DNA of 64,000 nucleotides from Choristoneura fumiferana (GCF_025370935.1 NC_133476.1:6767423-6831422); one strand, 5' to 3'; counted from the stretch's first letter, positions 24,131-35,583 are shown. Notes: generated by a model not told the origin, from the sequence alone. Program-made: numbers and translations.

Positions 24131-25291
24131 CCACCTACTCCAAACGTATTTAATTAGTTAACTCATTCTTTACCAAACAAATCCATTATTTTCATTGATT
24201 CGAGCTAACAGAACTTATTTAAGTCTCTTATAGCATTTCATTTGATTTAATCAAGTACTGTTTTACGACCAAAAGTAAAGAGCTTTACGGAAATGGATTA
24301 AGCGAACTTACGATATGAGATTTATGTGTTAGCGAACGTTCTTCAGAATTCGCATTTCCTTACAATTACAGTTTCGGAACAAACTTGATTGTTCGCTTTA
24401 ATTAGTATTAGCGCGCCATCTCTTTCTCAAGCGATACTCTGAAAAGGGACGACGCGCTAAAACCGCGCGGCTAACCGCATAGCGTGTACGTAGCCTTCTA
24501 GCCTTACAGTAATAAGTTGAAAAAGTTTTATAGTAAGAAAAATATTTTTACAGAACAATTCGCTTAACTCATTTAAATCTTCAAGGTTTCGAAGACTGCG
24601 TGAAACTCATTTTGTAACCTGTAATATTAGGGTTCTTTCCGACAGCGTTTTTTCTGCACGTATACGGTTGAGTCTATCTCGCCTGATGGTAAGTGCGAAT
24701 GATGCCGATATTATTGCTGACTGAACAGCCTATTCACCCTGGCCTTGAATAACATAAAATTATGTTTCGCAGAACAGCACAAAATTTGATGAAAATGAAA
24801 ACTGTTTTATACTATTACTACCTGTCATATTGTCACAACTTGTATTTAACTACTAAACTTAGTTTTTCTATGGAATTATATTTAATGTGCTTTATGGCAA
24901 TAAATTATTTCTTTCTTTCTTTATAGTGTTCTCTTAAAGTTACTAAAAGATATAATGTAAGTACCAAAATTTTAATGGATGATAAAAATCATTTTGTATA
25001 ATTAGTAGCTCAGTATCTACCTACCTATGTTTTGTGCACATGGCTCCTTACACAACATTGTAACGTCGATGTGTCTATTATGTGTCGGCTCACTAAATGG
25101 AGTGCTAATAAGGCTTTGTGATCGCAGTCTGCCTGCCGCGGTACTAATTGAGCGACTTCAATTAGGGAATGTGAAGGATGTTCTAACGTTACACGTGAGG
25201 TACTGTCAATCTGCTATTATACAGCGGAGAATTCGGCTTTTTGTGTTTCAACCGACATCAAAATTTGCATTATGTCAGAGATTTCTTCTTT
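24131..25291. other. intergenic, retroelement tail only
   Basis: No gene. At 24885-24925 the sequence TTTATGGCAATAAATTATTT followed by (CTTT)n looks like the polyadenylation-signal tail of a retroelement. The rest is AT-rich. Confidence 0.4.
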
Positions 25292-25876
25292 CAAAAACCG
25301 ACCAAGAGCGTGTCGGACACGCCCGAAATAGGGTTCCGTAGCCATTACGAAAAAAATAATATTTTAATTGTATTTTGTACGGAATATTCCATGTTTAGGT
25401 ATATTTTATACCTTAGGCTGCTATTAAACTACTAATATTCTCAAGAAAACTTAACCGTTATAGTTTTCCTTGTAAGTTTGATATACTTACTACCATCCTG
25501 AATTTTTTCAAAGTTTTCCACTCACCGGTTTAGATTTTAGAGAGGGAGGGAAAGCTCTATTTTAATGAAAATTTGCATTTTAAAGTTGAATATTTTGCAA
25601 ACAAATCACTGAATTGAAAAATCGTTTTAGCAACCCCCTAATGGTTTTAAGGACCTATCCAACAATACCCCACACTACATATTCGATAAGAAAAAAAAAC
25701 AACCCCACTTTACGTCTATGGGAAGTACTCTAAAAAAATGTTATTTTTTATTTTTTATTGTCCATTTAGTCGGCATAGTTTACATATATATTCGTGCAAA
25801 ATTACAGCTTTCTAGCATTGATAGTCCCTAAGCAAAGCCGCGGACGGACAGACAGACAGACATGGCGAAACTATAA
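25292..25876 (-). repeat. TCTG-microsatellite interspersed repeat, copy B
   Basis: Inverted copy of the family at 1588. It starts with the complement of the terminus (AAAACCGACCAAGAGCGTGT) and ends at a short GGACGGACAGACAGACAGAC array followed by CATGGCGAAACTATAA. The GGTTCCG-GCCAAAATGG head is absent, so the copy is truncated at its 5' side just beyond the array. Confidence 0.8.
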
Positions 25877-26234
25877 ATGAATTCATCGGTGCTATTTTCA
25901 GCTAATGGCCACGATTGAATTAAGAATAACTGGTTATCAGTAGAGAAAGTCTATCCAAATTAAGCGTTATATAAGAATACGAGTCTACCATAGAGATTCA
26001 CTATATAAGTGGCCATGCCGTAGTCAGGAATATAATTGCTTTCTATCTCAAGGCATCATAGAAGCCTTTTCAAATCTGACTATTCTGCTGTCAGACCCAA
26101 CACTATTTAATAGAGAGTTCATTCACACAGGCTGGAGTCAGTATATAATATAATTAAACAAAAACAAAAGCAATAAAGTTTTTTTTAGAATTGGACTATG
26201 TAGAGCTTACAAAGCCGTTGTAGGTTCGTTTTCA

Positions 26235-26545
26235 CCTATATTTAACGACCGACTTTAGGTCCCAGTCGAGGCAGAAAACACTAATTCAAATTAAAACTTA
26301 AAAATACTAATGTGCTCTCAAGTCTTAGGTATTTAGCTTTTTACGCTAGTAATATGAAGTTTATGGTTTAGCTATGTGTTTTGGTGTGTATCTAAACCTA
26401 TTTATGTATATTTAAATAAATTGCCCATTGCTTAGGTACTTTGAGGCTGTTTCAAACTGTTGTCAAGTCGCCCAAATGTTATGAGAAGGGCCTGTCCCCA
26501 GCAGTGAGAAGTATGTAGGCATATGGACTAGAGATGATAATGACT
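26235..26545 (+). repeat. highly diverged SINE-like remnant with LINE-type tail
   Basis: AGGTCCCAGTCGAGGCAGAA and TGCTTAGGTACTTTGAGGCTG loosely follow the word order of the SINE at 18545. At 26481-26543 GGCCTGTCCCCAGCAGTGAG and ATGTAGGCAT match the tail shared by LINE-tailed SINEs here. Two decayed elements side by side is as likely as one. Confidence 0.4.
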
Positions 26546-26732
26546 AATGAAAGCGTGAACGTAATAAAGAGAACATGTTTAAGTAGTTATTTATAACCAG
26601 CGGCGGGCTTACGGGGTGGCGAACAGGGCAATCACAATGGGTAAGGCCGTCGCTGTTTATAAACATAAATAAAACTTTACTAGAAACTAACTACCTAACT
26701 TAAAAACATAATACCTACTAAATTAAATCTAA

Positions 26733-26920
26733 AAAAAAGGCCTCCGTGGCATGGTGCCCAAGAGGCTGGCAAAATTCTCTCGTTGAATGGCGATGGCGAT
26801 TCGTTGATAGAGATAGCTGCCAGTCCTTTGGTCTCCAGTAGTGTCGACCAGGCGCTTTTGCACTTCTTTAATTAATTATTGTCGCCGGGACCCCAAGGAA
26901 CCAGGAGGGTCTCAAATCCG
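26733..26920. repeat. dispersed repeat fragment
   Basis: GGCCTCCGTGGCATGGTGCC, then GATAGAGATAGCTGCCAGTC and TCCAGTAGTGTCGACCAGGC. A diverged partner is at 18838. GC content is higher than in the surroundings. Coding origin (LINE) is possible but no intact frame is seen. Confidence 0.4.
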
Positions 26921-28589
26921 ACAGCAACGAAATTGTATGCTTTATGTTTCTAAATTGTTAGTTTAAGGAAATGACAACGAGGCGATAATGGTGTTCACTT
27001 CCCCACAAAATACTGTACACATTATTGATAACATCAAAAGATAAACGCCTGCTGTGTGACCTCAACACGATTGCATGCACATTTTAAAATAGTTGTAACT
27101 GTCATTTACCAAGTCATATAAATATACAGCAGCCACGTGTAGGATCAGATACCTGTCGACACTTCGATACTACCAAATAATGACTGTGTCTGTACAGTCG
27201 CTCATATTCGTGACTTTTCATTCGACGTATACATGCATATGACGCTATGGCTGTATGGATATTTATGCCCTCGACTGTACAACGTGACAAGTACCTATAC
27301 ATCGTCGTCGTTGCGTGTTATATTAGAATAAGTATTTTATGCTTTGATGTGTACGTGCTGGTGCACCTGACTGCACAGAACTGCCTCATTAAGAGCGATA
27401 GGTAGAATATTTTTTCTGGTTATTTCATTTACCTAGTCTTTATCGGTTTTTCTTATACTAAAGCCCTCCTCTACAATGTCAATAACCCGTTTTGTGTCTC
27501 AAGGAGACAAAATTTTAAAGAGCATGTGCATTAAAGCTGAATGCATTTTATGTACAGGAGATCAAGTGATGACATTTTTAATGTTAAGAAACGAATAACG
27601 TGTTTAACTAAAACTAGAAGTTACTAAAAGATTTAAATCTAAAATAAACTATTAAACATTGTGTAAATATCTCTGCATAGGTGGGTAGTTAATGCAGATA
27701 CTTTCAAAATCTGTTGGAGTGTGTTGAACACGAGACAGTTAATCGAACAACATCATGAAGTGGCGATATTAGTTTGATAATGCGTTATCGCCTACACAGG
27801 TTATTAATCGCTCTCACCGTATTTTGACGTGATGAGTACGTAGTCCAATGACGTGATTTAATCGCTGGCCCTAGTTCATCTATCCGAACTATGTATATGT
27901 CCGTCTTGTTACCTACCTGTTTATGCTTAAACCGCTGAACTGATTTGAATAAAATTTGCCGTGGAGATAGTTCGATACAACACTAGCGCTACCTACCCTC
28001 ATTGCACGCCATAGACTAGACTGTAGACGCTCCTTGGATAGGGGGAGGAATATCATTCCAGCACTTGGACGCGCCAACTTAAAACTTCCGCGGAATGCCG
28101 CGGTCAGGTGCTGCTCAAATGCCATTGCATTCCTGCGCGTAGGTACTTCTCCACCAAAAAATCGTAAATTGGACACCAAAACACTATTTAAAACGGGTAT
28201 TTCTACTGTTATTTGTTTAGGTGATGAGTTATGTTGAAAAACACCTCCTTTTGCGACACTCAGTTATAGCTATGATTTGAAGTGATATTCGGATAGCTGG
28301 TAGACGAATAATTCCATTTAAGAGCACGTCAGACACTATCATAACGGAGTTACCATCCTGAGGACATTCGTAATTGAAGCAGTTAGGTTTAATGGCATTA
28401 CAAGACTGTCAGGACTGGCGAGATCACGTGCAGGTAGTCAATACTAAGAGCACATGGCATCTTGATACAACAAGAATAACAATATGGTCCTACGATATGT
28501 ATGTTTAATTCTAATTTGACAGAAAATATTTAGAACACTTTGTATTCAAAACGTACTTACCTATCCTACCTTATCTATCTAATACCTTT
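26921..28589. other. intergenic, mostly unassigned
   Basis: No gene recognised. Around 27925-27985 the phrase TTAAACCGCTGAACTGATTT and GTGGAGATAGTTCGATAC matches the common lepidopteran repeat seen at 5447 and 49829, so a partial copy is present. Opposed open frames at 27913-28237 have no family signature. Confidence 0.4.
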
Positions 28590-28772
28590 AAACGAGCAAT
28601 TCTGGTGTATATATAATATATAATCAGAATCTCGGAAACAGCTCCAAAGATTTCGATGAAATTTGGAACGTGGGGTTTTTCGGGGATGACAAATCGATCT
28701 AGCTTAGTCTTATCTCTGGGAAAACGCTTACTATCGAGTTTTAGCCCAAGCAAAGCTTGGTCGCCCACGTAC
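28590..28772 (+). repeat. interspersed repeat fragment (TCGGAAACAGCTCCAA type)
   Basis: TCGGAAACAGCTCCAAAGAT, TTTCGATGAAATTTGGAACG, TCGATCTAGCTTAGTCTTAT, TCTCTGGGAAAACGC and AGCAAAGCTTGGTCGCCCAC follow the order of a lepidopteran dispersed repeat I recognise from memory. The minus-strand open frame through it is an artefact. Confidence 0.5.
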
Positions 28773-29555
28773 TGCTATTTAAGGGAGCTATATTTATTGT
28801 TGTAAGCACATAAATGTGACGTTCCGCGGTCAAAGTTACCTTGTGGTCGATATGGAGTTCTAATAATCTGCGATTGTTAAGCTATCGATATCAAAAAAGA
28901 TTATTGTCCTAAGAATTATAGTTACGAAGATATCATTTTTTGAAAAATGTATTGGAAAATGTGCAATTTCAGGAAACAGACTATTTAAATTTAGTTACCT
29001 CAAAAACTATGTTGCCGATTTAAGTTACATAGTGGGCTACGAAATATGATTTATTGGGTTTCTGTCCGTCAAAATATATAATACAAGTTCTATAATTGCA
29101 AATCAAAACTTGTAATATATAGACCAATTAATATGATCGCTGACTTATTATTTCAAGGAAATCATGTTTTGCTTTACTTTCTGCATTTTTCCCAGTAGGT
29201 AGTCATAATTTTTAAATGTCTGTATTAGAAAATAATACCTAAAGAAAATAAAGAAAAAAATTTGAAATCAAAATATATTTTTTCAGAAAAATGGCAGAAT
29301 TTAGTTCTAATGTAACGATCAACATAATTATTTTCGCATAGATAAACAAAATCCTTTCGTTACAATCAAATATAACAATTAACTTCATTATCAGACATGA
29401 ATGTTTAACTTTTTAGGCCACTTAAAGTTACATCACATTAATAGTCTTTGTGTCATACATTTTTGAAAAGGTACCTTATGGAAACAAACATACGAGTATA
29501 ACATGTGAGTATAAAATTGATAAAATTACTATACTTTAAGTTCTGGAAAACCTTT
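28773..29555. other. intergenic, nothing recognised
   Basis: Very AT-rich with no exon or repeat boundary supported. Confidence 0.4.
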
Positions 29556-29820
29556 TCAGTAATGTAGGTATTTAACTAAGTGCAAACAAAACAACCAAGC
29601 AAGCGTGCCGTAGGACGCCCTCAGACTAGGTGGAGCGATGATCTTCGCAGGTTAGCTGGCAAGAACTGGATGAGACTGGCCGAGGATCGTGCTCAGTGGC
29701 GTGCAACTGGAGAGGCCTATGTCCAGCAGTGGACTAAGATAGGCCGGTGATGATGATGATGATGAAACAAAACAACGTCAATTGGTGCCTTAAATATTGA
29801 AATTCCCCAGTGGTTGTAGG
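29556..29820 (+). repeat. host repeat split by a LINE insertion
   Basis: The flanks of the LINE tail, AGGTATTTAACTAAGTGCAA before and AACGTCAATTGGTGCCTTAA after, are contiguous in a related sequence at 32910-32975. So a pre-existing dispersed sequence was interrupted here. Confidence 0.7.
29596..29764 (+). mobile_element. 5'-truncated LINE 3' end (reverse transcriptase protein C-terminus)
   Basis: An open frame from 29601 to the stop at 29748-29750 encodes a peptide that begins KRAVGRPQTRWSDDLRRLAG and includes NWMRLAEDRAQW. It ends GEAYVQQWTKIGR before TGA and a (TGA)n tail. Such GRP-RWxDDL...DRxxWR...EAYVQQW endings are typical of lepidopteran LINE ORF2 proteins. It is flanked by perfect 12-bp direct repeats AAACAAAACAAC at 29584-29595 and 29765-29776, so the insertion is dead on arrival: only about 50 codons were copied. 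Confidence 0.88.
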
Positions 29821-30308
29821 TATCTGATGTAATTACTATTTTTTGAAATCGTTAATGTTTATTTTTATAAATACCGTCTGCTCAGCCGTAAATATTTCGA
29901 TCAAAATAAAAGGCATCTGATGGCGTAGGCGTCGCGACTTGGCGTCCGCGGTTGAATGAATGAATGGATTTGACGTAGGATAAATCATACCATTGGCTCA
30001 ATGAGCAACGGTCAATGTCTAGCTTGATACACATCCTGTTTTGCAATAGCTGCAATTGGAGATGAGCTTGCATGACACTTTTCCCGTGACCTGCATCGAA
30101 AAATAATTCATTGGTGAACTGAAGAAACGGTTTGATTGTATTAAGATGAAATGAGTTAAGTTGTTGTCCGTACAAAAATATTAATAACGAAACATAGAAT
30201 TTTTGTACACATTTTGTAATTACTAACATGTTGCAGCTTGAAAATTCCTACTTCTTGTAGACCGTCAAAATTTCCCATTGATGTGCAAAGACCGCCCCTT
30301 TTTAGAGC
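29777..30308. other. intergenic, no gene recognised
   Basis: The minus frame at 29882-30229 (115 codons) carries no family signature and has no splice context that I can support. The remainder is AT-rich. Confidence 0.4.
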
Positions 30309-30360
30309 TCGGAGCCAAAATGGCAAAAACGGAACCCTTATAGTTTCGCCATGTCTGTCG

Positions 30361-30399
<39 letters not shown>

Positions 30400-30728
30400 C
30401 GTCCGTCCGCGGCTTTGCTCAGGGACTATAAATGCTAGAAAGCTGTAATTTTGCACGGATATATAAGTAAACTATGCCGACAAAATGGTACAATTAAAAA
30501 TTCAGTAGTAAGTATATCAAACTTTCAAGAAATACTATAACGGCTAAGTTTGCTTGAGAATTAATAGTAGTTTATGAGTAAATAACAGCCTAAGGTATAA
30601 AATATACCTAAACTTGGAAGATTCCGTATAAAATACGAAATCCTTAGAAAAATATTACTTAATTTTTTCGTAATGGCTACGGAACCCAATTTTGGGCGTG
30701 TCCGACATGCTCTTGGCCGGTTTTTTTT
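30309..30728 (+). repeat. TCTG-microsatellite interspersed repeat, copy C
   Basis: Starts GGAGCCAAAATGGCAAAAAC, carries a long TCTG array (30351-30410) and ends GGGCGTGTCCGACATGCTCT plus TGGCCGGTTTTTTTTT. It is about 150 bp shorter in the body than copies at 1588 and 56623, lacking the CATCC-CCTATAGTGTGG part. It abuts a LINE coding fragment on its right. Confidence 0.8.
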
Positions 30729-30835
30729 TCGCCATTCGTCCCTGTCGAGAGCATGCTCCGCCACTCTACTTGATATGTGTCCAAGTCGTCGCGCCATCTC
30801 CTCTTTGGTGTGCCTCTGTTTCGATGACCATCCCA
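30729..30835 (-). mobile_element. degenerate LINE reverse-transcriptase C-terminal fragment
   Basis: Minus-strand translation reads RGTPKRRWRDDLDTY in one frame. After a frame change it continues as VAEHALDRDEWRKK. Together these match the G-P-RWRDDLD...A-DR-EWR ending of LINE proteins, from a different lineage to the 29.6 kb copy. The frameshift and abrupt stop at the border of the neighbouring TCTG repeat show it is a relic. Confidence 0.55.
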
Positions 30836-31205
30836 CGGTACCTAATGGGTAGCAATTTGGGCCAATCGTTGTTAGTGGGTGATTCCTATTGTTTAATTTT
30901 TTCCGCTACATCTCTATGCAATAAAGCACGTAAATTTACTGTTTTACCGGCCATATTCCGGGTAGCGGTATTCTTGGGAATGGTAATACTGAAAACTACA
31001 CATAGCAAGGTGTTAGATGTAATTCTGGAAGAACCAAATAAATAATTTGATATCAAATTGATGTGGATGAATCACGTGAAATTTCTGTCTGTGAAAGAAG
31101 GGAACACCGATAAAACGTGTGTGTGCATAATCAGTCATGCTTATTGTACGTAAACGATGTGTCAGCAATTATGCAATCTTGCTTACCCGACCATGAAAAC
31201 GACCA
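30836..31205. other. intergenic, nothing recognised
   Basis: No feature supported; the plus frame across 30692-31045 is a chance extension out of the LINE fragment. Confidence 0.4.
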
Positions 31206-31306
31206 GGACCCAATTGCATAACAAATTACAAGCAAATAGTATTAGTGAATTTCAATACAAAATCGCTAAAACTATTAGCTTGTAATTTATTATGCAATTG
31301 GGCCCT
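31206..31306. mobile_element. fold-back MITE, family FB-6
   Basis: Arms 31206-31247 and 31268-31306 pair across GGACCCAATTGCATAACAAA / its complement with about five mismatches; the loop is about 20 bp. No coding capacity. Confidence 0.75.
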
Positions 31307-31340
31307 AGTGGAAAACAATTAGCAGGATTATATGCTCACA

Positions 31341-31408
31341 CATTATGTAATTGCGCAATACATGATAGAATTTTCATATTCTATCATGTATTGCGCAATT
31401 ACATAATG
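31341..31408. repeat. perfect 31-bp inverted repeat, 6-bp loop
   Basis: Left arm 31341-31371 starts CATTATGTAATTGCGCAATA; right arm 31378-31408 is its exact complement; loop TTTCAT. It lies 34 bp after the FB-6 element. It could be a collapsed or very short fold-back element. A 68-nt hairpin RNA is structurally possible, but an uninterrupted 31-bp stem is unlike ordinary animal microRNA precursors. Confidence 0.9.
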
Positions 31409-34082
31409 AAAAGAAACTTTATTTATTATTTTTAGTATAAGTAATTAATTGTAAGATACAGGGTGAAAATTTGAACGTGATACAAAAAAAAACAGTGTTT
31501 CAGGGTCAGTTAATGCTAATTGTTTATTGTTAAAATTAGTCCGATAAAATTTGCGGTTTACATACTTCTTTACAGGAAGGAAATAACGTTAATCAAATAC
31601 TTAAATCTCAGTGTTATAGTACCTACATAAATATCTTTCAAAATGTCAATCGGCGGCATAGTACCTACCCGGATACAGGTAGAATTTTCGCTTTGATAAT
31701 TTTGGACTCCTAGCGCAGGACATAGGATAGTTCTTACTATAGTTCAGCAATAACTGAGCTTGAAACTAATTTTGTATCACGTTCATATTTTTAGCTGTTG
31801 TAGTGATTTTATTATGTTTGCCTCCTGGCAACATTTATTCTAAGAAACCTCTTTTCGAAGCTCTAAGCGCTTTAAGCGCTCAAAACTCTACTGAGTAATG
31901 TAAAAGTTTGTAAATGATATTGATACTCTTTCAGGCTAATGGTTCACGGTTGGTTTTCCGCTCGAGTACCTACTTATTGACAAAGAACAACGGATTGATT
32001 GTAAATAGGTACTTAATAGGCTTGAAAGCATCTCATAGCAGACTAATAATAACGTAAACAAGTATGGCACATCGTAATAAACTCTCGCAAAAAAAGTTCA
32101 GTTTCTTGTGACCGAAGTTATCAGATTTCCGTTTAAGTACGCCGTGGATTGTCGACGTCACCTCGCGCCGGGAGCTGACGCTAATCGGCCTATTAACTCG
32201 AATTTATTCAATTTCTGGTCGTCCTCCAATGGGAAGCTCTTGTTGCAAATAAAATTGAACCGACTCCAAAATAAATTATACCCCCTATATTTAAATTACA
32301 CATTTACTATAGGTTTTCCTGTAATCTAATACTTTTAGATGTGCCGCGATTGCCGCGAAGCGTATGCTGCATTGAAATCATAAATCATTTTAATGAGAAA
32401 ATAGTACAAAAACAACTGACGCGTAGCGTGTACGATTCGTGTTGTCGGATGGCGGGGCGGGTGGAACCCTCTACGCGCCAGTCCGCTTCGCACTTGGCTA
32501 TTTTTTACTGGTGTGCCGTGAAACTTTGATGAACAAAAAGTATGCCGTTAAAACCCAAAGGTTGAAAACGCCTGGGGTTGATCGACACTATAAGACATAC
32601 GGTATAGATAAGTATAATAAGAGATATTAATCTATGCGACAATAAAATATCTTATTAAAAGTAGGTAAATTAAACGCATCAACCAATTAAACCGTTGAGG
32701 AAAAAAATAAAACAAAATCCAATAATTTTCTGTTATTACAAGTTTTCAGTTATCGCCAAACCGCATTATTAATAACAAAATTGATTTAATTTAAACTGCA
32801 ATTAATTTTATAATTAAATTATTTAATGATATTTCTTATCGCTGACAAATAAATAAATTGCAATGAAGGTTTCTGTGACAAGCTGATTGGCCCTATACTT
32901 GGTTTGGATAGGTATTTAACTAAATGTAAACAAAACAACGTCAACTTGTGTCTTCAATTTTGAAATTCTCCCATTAAACTATCTAAACATTTACATTTCT
33001 GAATTGAAATAGGTACACTAGTCTAGTTTGTATTACAATAATAGATAAGTAAAATGTTTAAAATTCTTGAATGCACCAAATCTGGAGAAGTTTCGCTGCC
33101 GGCCGCGCGGCCGCGTTAGGTATTCGTTTGGGATATTGCTGTCTTTATCGCTCGTGACATAAGCGCTCGCAGCCGTCCCGTCCCCCCCCCCATGCCTTCC
33201 GCAACGTCGTCTGTAATGTATATCGTATCGAGACAGCTGTAGGATTTTCAAGATTTGGGCGGTTGAAGTTTGGGTTTCGTTGTCCTCATAATAATTATAC
33301 GAAAAGTACACCACAGAAATCAATGATATTTTACAATCAAGATATTCATTATACATTCTATGCCTGTGGTTTTTTTCCAATTTTTGTAAAAATGCTTAAT
33401 TAGTCTGTAATTCTCGTGCAAAGTTGACATCTTTTTTTGTCGACTTTTGAGCTCGTGTAATTCTGATATTACACATTTATATGAAAATCTGAAAAATACA
33501 GGCATAGATAATTACGTCTAGTTCATACTTAAAAAATGACATCTATTTCTGTTGCCTAGTTTTCAAATGAGACCAGGACTACGTTTGTATGGAGAATGGA
33601 GCCAAGAGACCTCTTAATTCCCTATCCAAATCAAGTATAATATCGTGGGGTCCGTTTGACAACATGGACGCTACGTCATCTAGCGATATTTGGCCTGTCA
33701 AGAAACCCTCGTTGTCCATAGCAAAATTATATTTTTTTAAAGTTTTAACAAGATGGATGCGCTGAGTAAGGCAGCGAAAATTTTCAAATATTTCATGAGC
33801 TTTTCTTAAAAAATGGTGAAGACGTGAAGCTTACTCAACCTTCATAATACCTACACACTTGAGCGCACGTGACTGTGTTTAAAAATATTTCCCGGAACAG
33901 GGTTGAAGGGTATACGTGTTGACGGAAATACTCCCCGGAAACTCATGCGAAAAACAATAGACAGTATAAACGGATTTTTTCTCATAACTACTCGTACAGC
34001 ACATGGCAAGCGCAAACAAATAATACCTGGGAAATAGGTTTTTTGGGTTAGTATCAATGAGCCTATAGCAAGCAGTGACTTA
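31409..34082. other. intergenic, no gene recognised
   Basis: AT-rich. 32910-32975 is the uninterrupted relative of the repeat that carries the LINE insertion at 29.6 kb. A short GC-rich patch with a run of ten C lies at 33095-33200. Several 60-115 codon frames have no family signature. Confidence 0.4.
32910..32975 (+). repeat. paralogous empty site of the 29.6 kb LINE insertion
   Basis: GGTATTTAACTAAATGTAAA, then CAAAACAACGTCAACTTGTG, reproduce both flanks of the LINE tail at 29596-29764 with only one copy of AAACAAAACAAC (32928-32939). Similarity continues to about 32970 (GAAATTCTCCC). Confidence 0.75.
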
Positions 34083-34186
34083 CTAAGGGGCTGTTTCACC
34101 ATCCATTGATTAGTGTTAACTGACGGTTAAATGTGATGCCGTCTCTATTTTAACACTAATCAATGGATGGTGAAACAGCCCCTTAG
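34083..34186. mobile_element. fold-back MITE, GGGGCTGTTTCACCATCC family, copy 1
   Basis: Inverted ends GGGGCTGTTTCACCATCCAT, running to GATTAGTGTTAA, with the complement at the right end. The middle contains GTGATGCCGTCTCTA. A longer copy is at 50894-51033. Flanking trinucleotides are TAA (left) and TTA (right). Confidence 0.8.
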
Positions 34187-34323
34187 GCCCTGTTTTACCA
34201 CTTGTCGACTAACTATAAGTGACGGATATCTGTGATGCCGTCTCTGTTTGTTTTGTCCGAATAAACAAAGACACTAGTTTTATCTGACACTTAAAGTTAG
34301 CCGACAAGTAGTGAAACAGGCCC
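34186..34323. mobile_element. related fold-back MITE, GGCCCTGTTT family
   Basis: Starts GGCCCTGTTTTACCACTTGTC and ends with the near-complement (GACAAGTAGTGAAACAGGCC). It shares the internal GTGATGCCGTCTCTGTTTG with its neighbour. TTA is present on both sides (34183-34185 and 34324-34326), a possible 3-bp duplication as in PIF/Harbinger-type elements. Confidence 0.75.
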
Positions 34324-34559
34324 TTAGTGTCGTAACAACTAACTAAGATTGCCTAAATTCTTAACTTAATGCCTAGTATGACAAAAGTTGTCTAACGTAC
34401 AGTTGAACAAATTGAATCATGACCCAGGGCGGAACCTTTGTGCTACTAATGTCATGTTGACATCTCATACTTTTGTCAAGGAAATCATAGTGAAATTGAT
34501 TATTAAAAGGCTCCACCCTGGAACAATGGATTCATGGATGGATTCAGTTGGTTTGACTG

Positions 34560-34929
34560 TAAGGCTGGAAACAGTGCTCAATCGACGGTACGTCCCGACC
34601 GTACGTCCTGACCGTCAGCGCTGACCGTCCGGTTGCGAAAATTCATTCAATGCTACGCTGACGGCGTACTGCGACGCGTGTGTACAGTTCACAGGTCGGT
34701 CGCTTCGTCAGCGAAGCACTGAACGCATCCATACAATATTATAGCTCGTCGGTCGACCGACGCCGCGTGACCGACGAGCCCGACCGACGGCTCGACCGAC
34801 CGTACGCGCGCACCAAATCACGTGCGTACCGTCAGCGTAGCTGTGTGCACATTCATAGACTTGCATAGATATAGCAACGCTGACCGGCGGTCAGCGCTGA
34901 CCGTCGGTCGAGCACTGTTTCCAGCCTTA
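34560..34929. mobile_element. MITE with 20-bp perfect ends and internal GACCGTC motifs
   Basis: The left end TAAGGCTGGAAACAGTGCTC (34560-34579) is perfectly inverted at 34910-34929. If the outer TA is a target duplication, as in Tc1/mariner-type elements, the element proper is 34562-34927. The interior is GC-rich and full of GACCGTCAGCGCTGACCGTC-like inverted and direct repeats. Open frames inside are artefacts. Confidence 0.85.
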
Positions 34930-35257
34930 ACACAGCGGTCCGTTTGTTCGTATAGGTTTTTGCTCGACGATGGCGTATGTAATTGTATGAGCGAATTCAC
35001 ACATTACAGTATTCCAGTACACCATCGCCGAATAAAAACTGATCCGATAAAACGGAACGTTCTTTGAGCGGATATTAATATTTCGTTCTTTTTTAGTAGG
35101 CTTTCACAGCCACTTGCGCAAAAACGTCATAAAGATTAACAAATGATTTGATGAGATATTGTATAAAAAAGTGATCAACATCTTTCGACACTGAGCATAC
35201 TTGCACATGAACTTGTGCAAATAACACTAATTGGTACTTCTAGGTGACACCTTAGGG

Positions 35258-35583
35258 CAGGGATGGGGAAACTACGGCCCGCGGGCCATCTCCGGCCCGC
35301 AAAGGCTTGAAATCCGGTCCGCAAACAAAAACCAAGAGAAGATTTCGTATTGCATTCTCATTGGCAATTGCCAGCTTGCTTGCATACAACAATCACGCAT
35401 TGTTTCGCGAGCGCGGCCGGATGAGCGAAAATCGAAAAAATTGCACAATAAATTAGTGTTTCAGAAAATACATATCAATATTTTATTTCACTAAATAAAA
35501 TAGCCAAAAATGCAACAACTTGGCCCGCCATATATTTCGTTAGTATATATTGGCACGCGAAGGAAAAAGTTTCCCCGTCCCTG
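35258..35583. mobile_element. non-autonomous hAT-type element with intact 8-bp target duplication
   Basis: 326 bp. The ends are CAGGGATGGGGAAACT and, inverted, AGTTTCCCCGTCCCTG, 16-bp TIRs with one mismatch. The perfect 8-bp direct repeat CCTTAGGG flanks it at 35250-35257 and 35584-35591. CAGGG-type TIRs plus an 8-bp duplication are diagnostic for the hAT superfamily. The left part contains GGCCCGCGGGCCATCTCCGG. There is no transposase; the 87-codon frame across it is not a gene. Confidence 0.92.

Noticed and set aside
31341..31408. microRNA precursor
   Set aside because: The stem is fully paired over 31 bp with a 6-nt loop, unlike insect pre-miRNAs, which have bulges and larger loops; kept as an inverted repeat.
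35231..35494. 87-codon open frame
   Set aside because: Starts in flanking DNA and runs into the hAT-type MITE; it cannot be a conserved gene.
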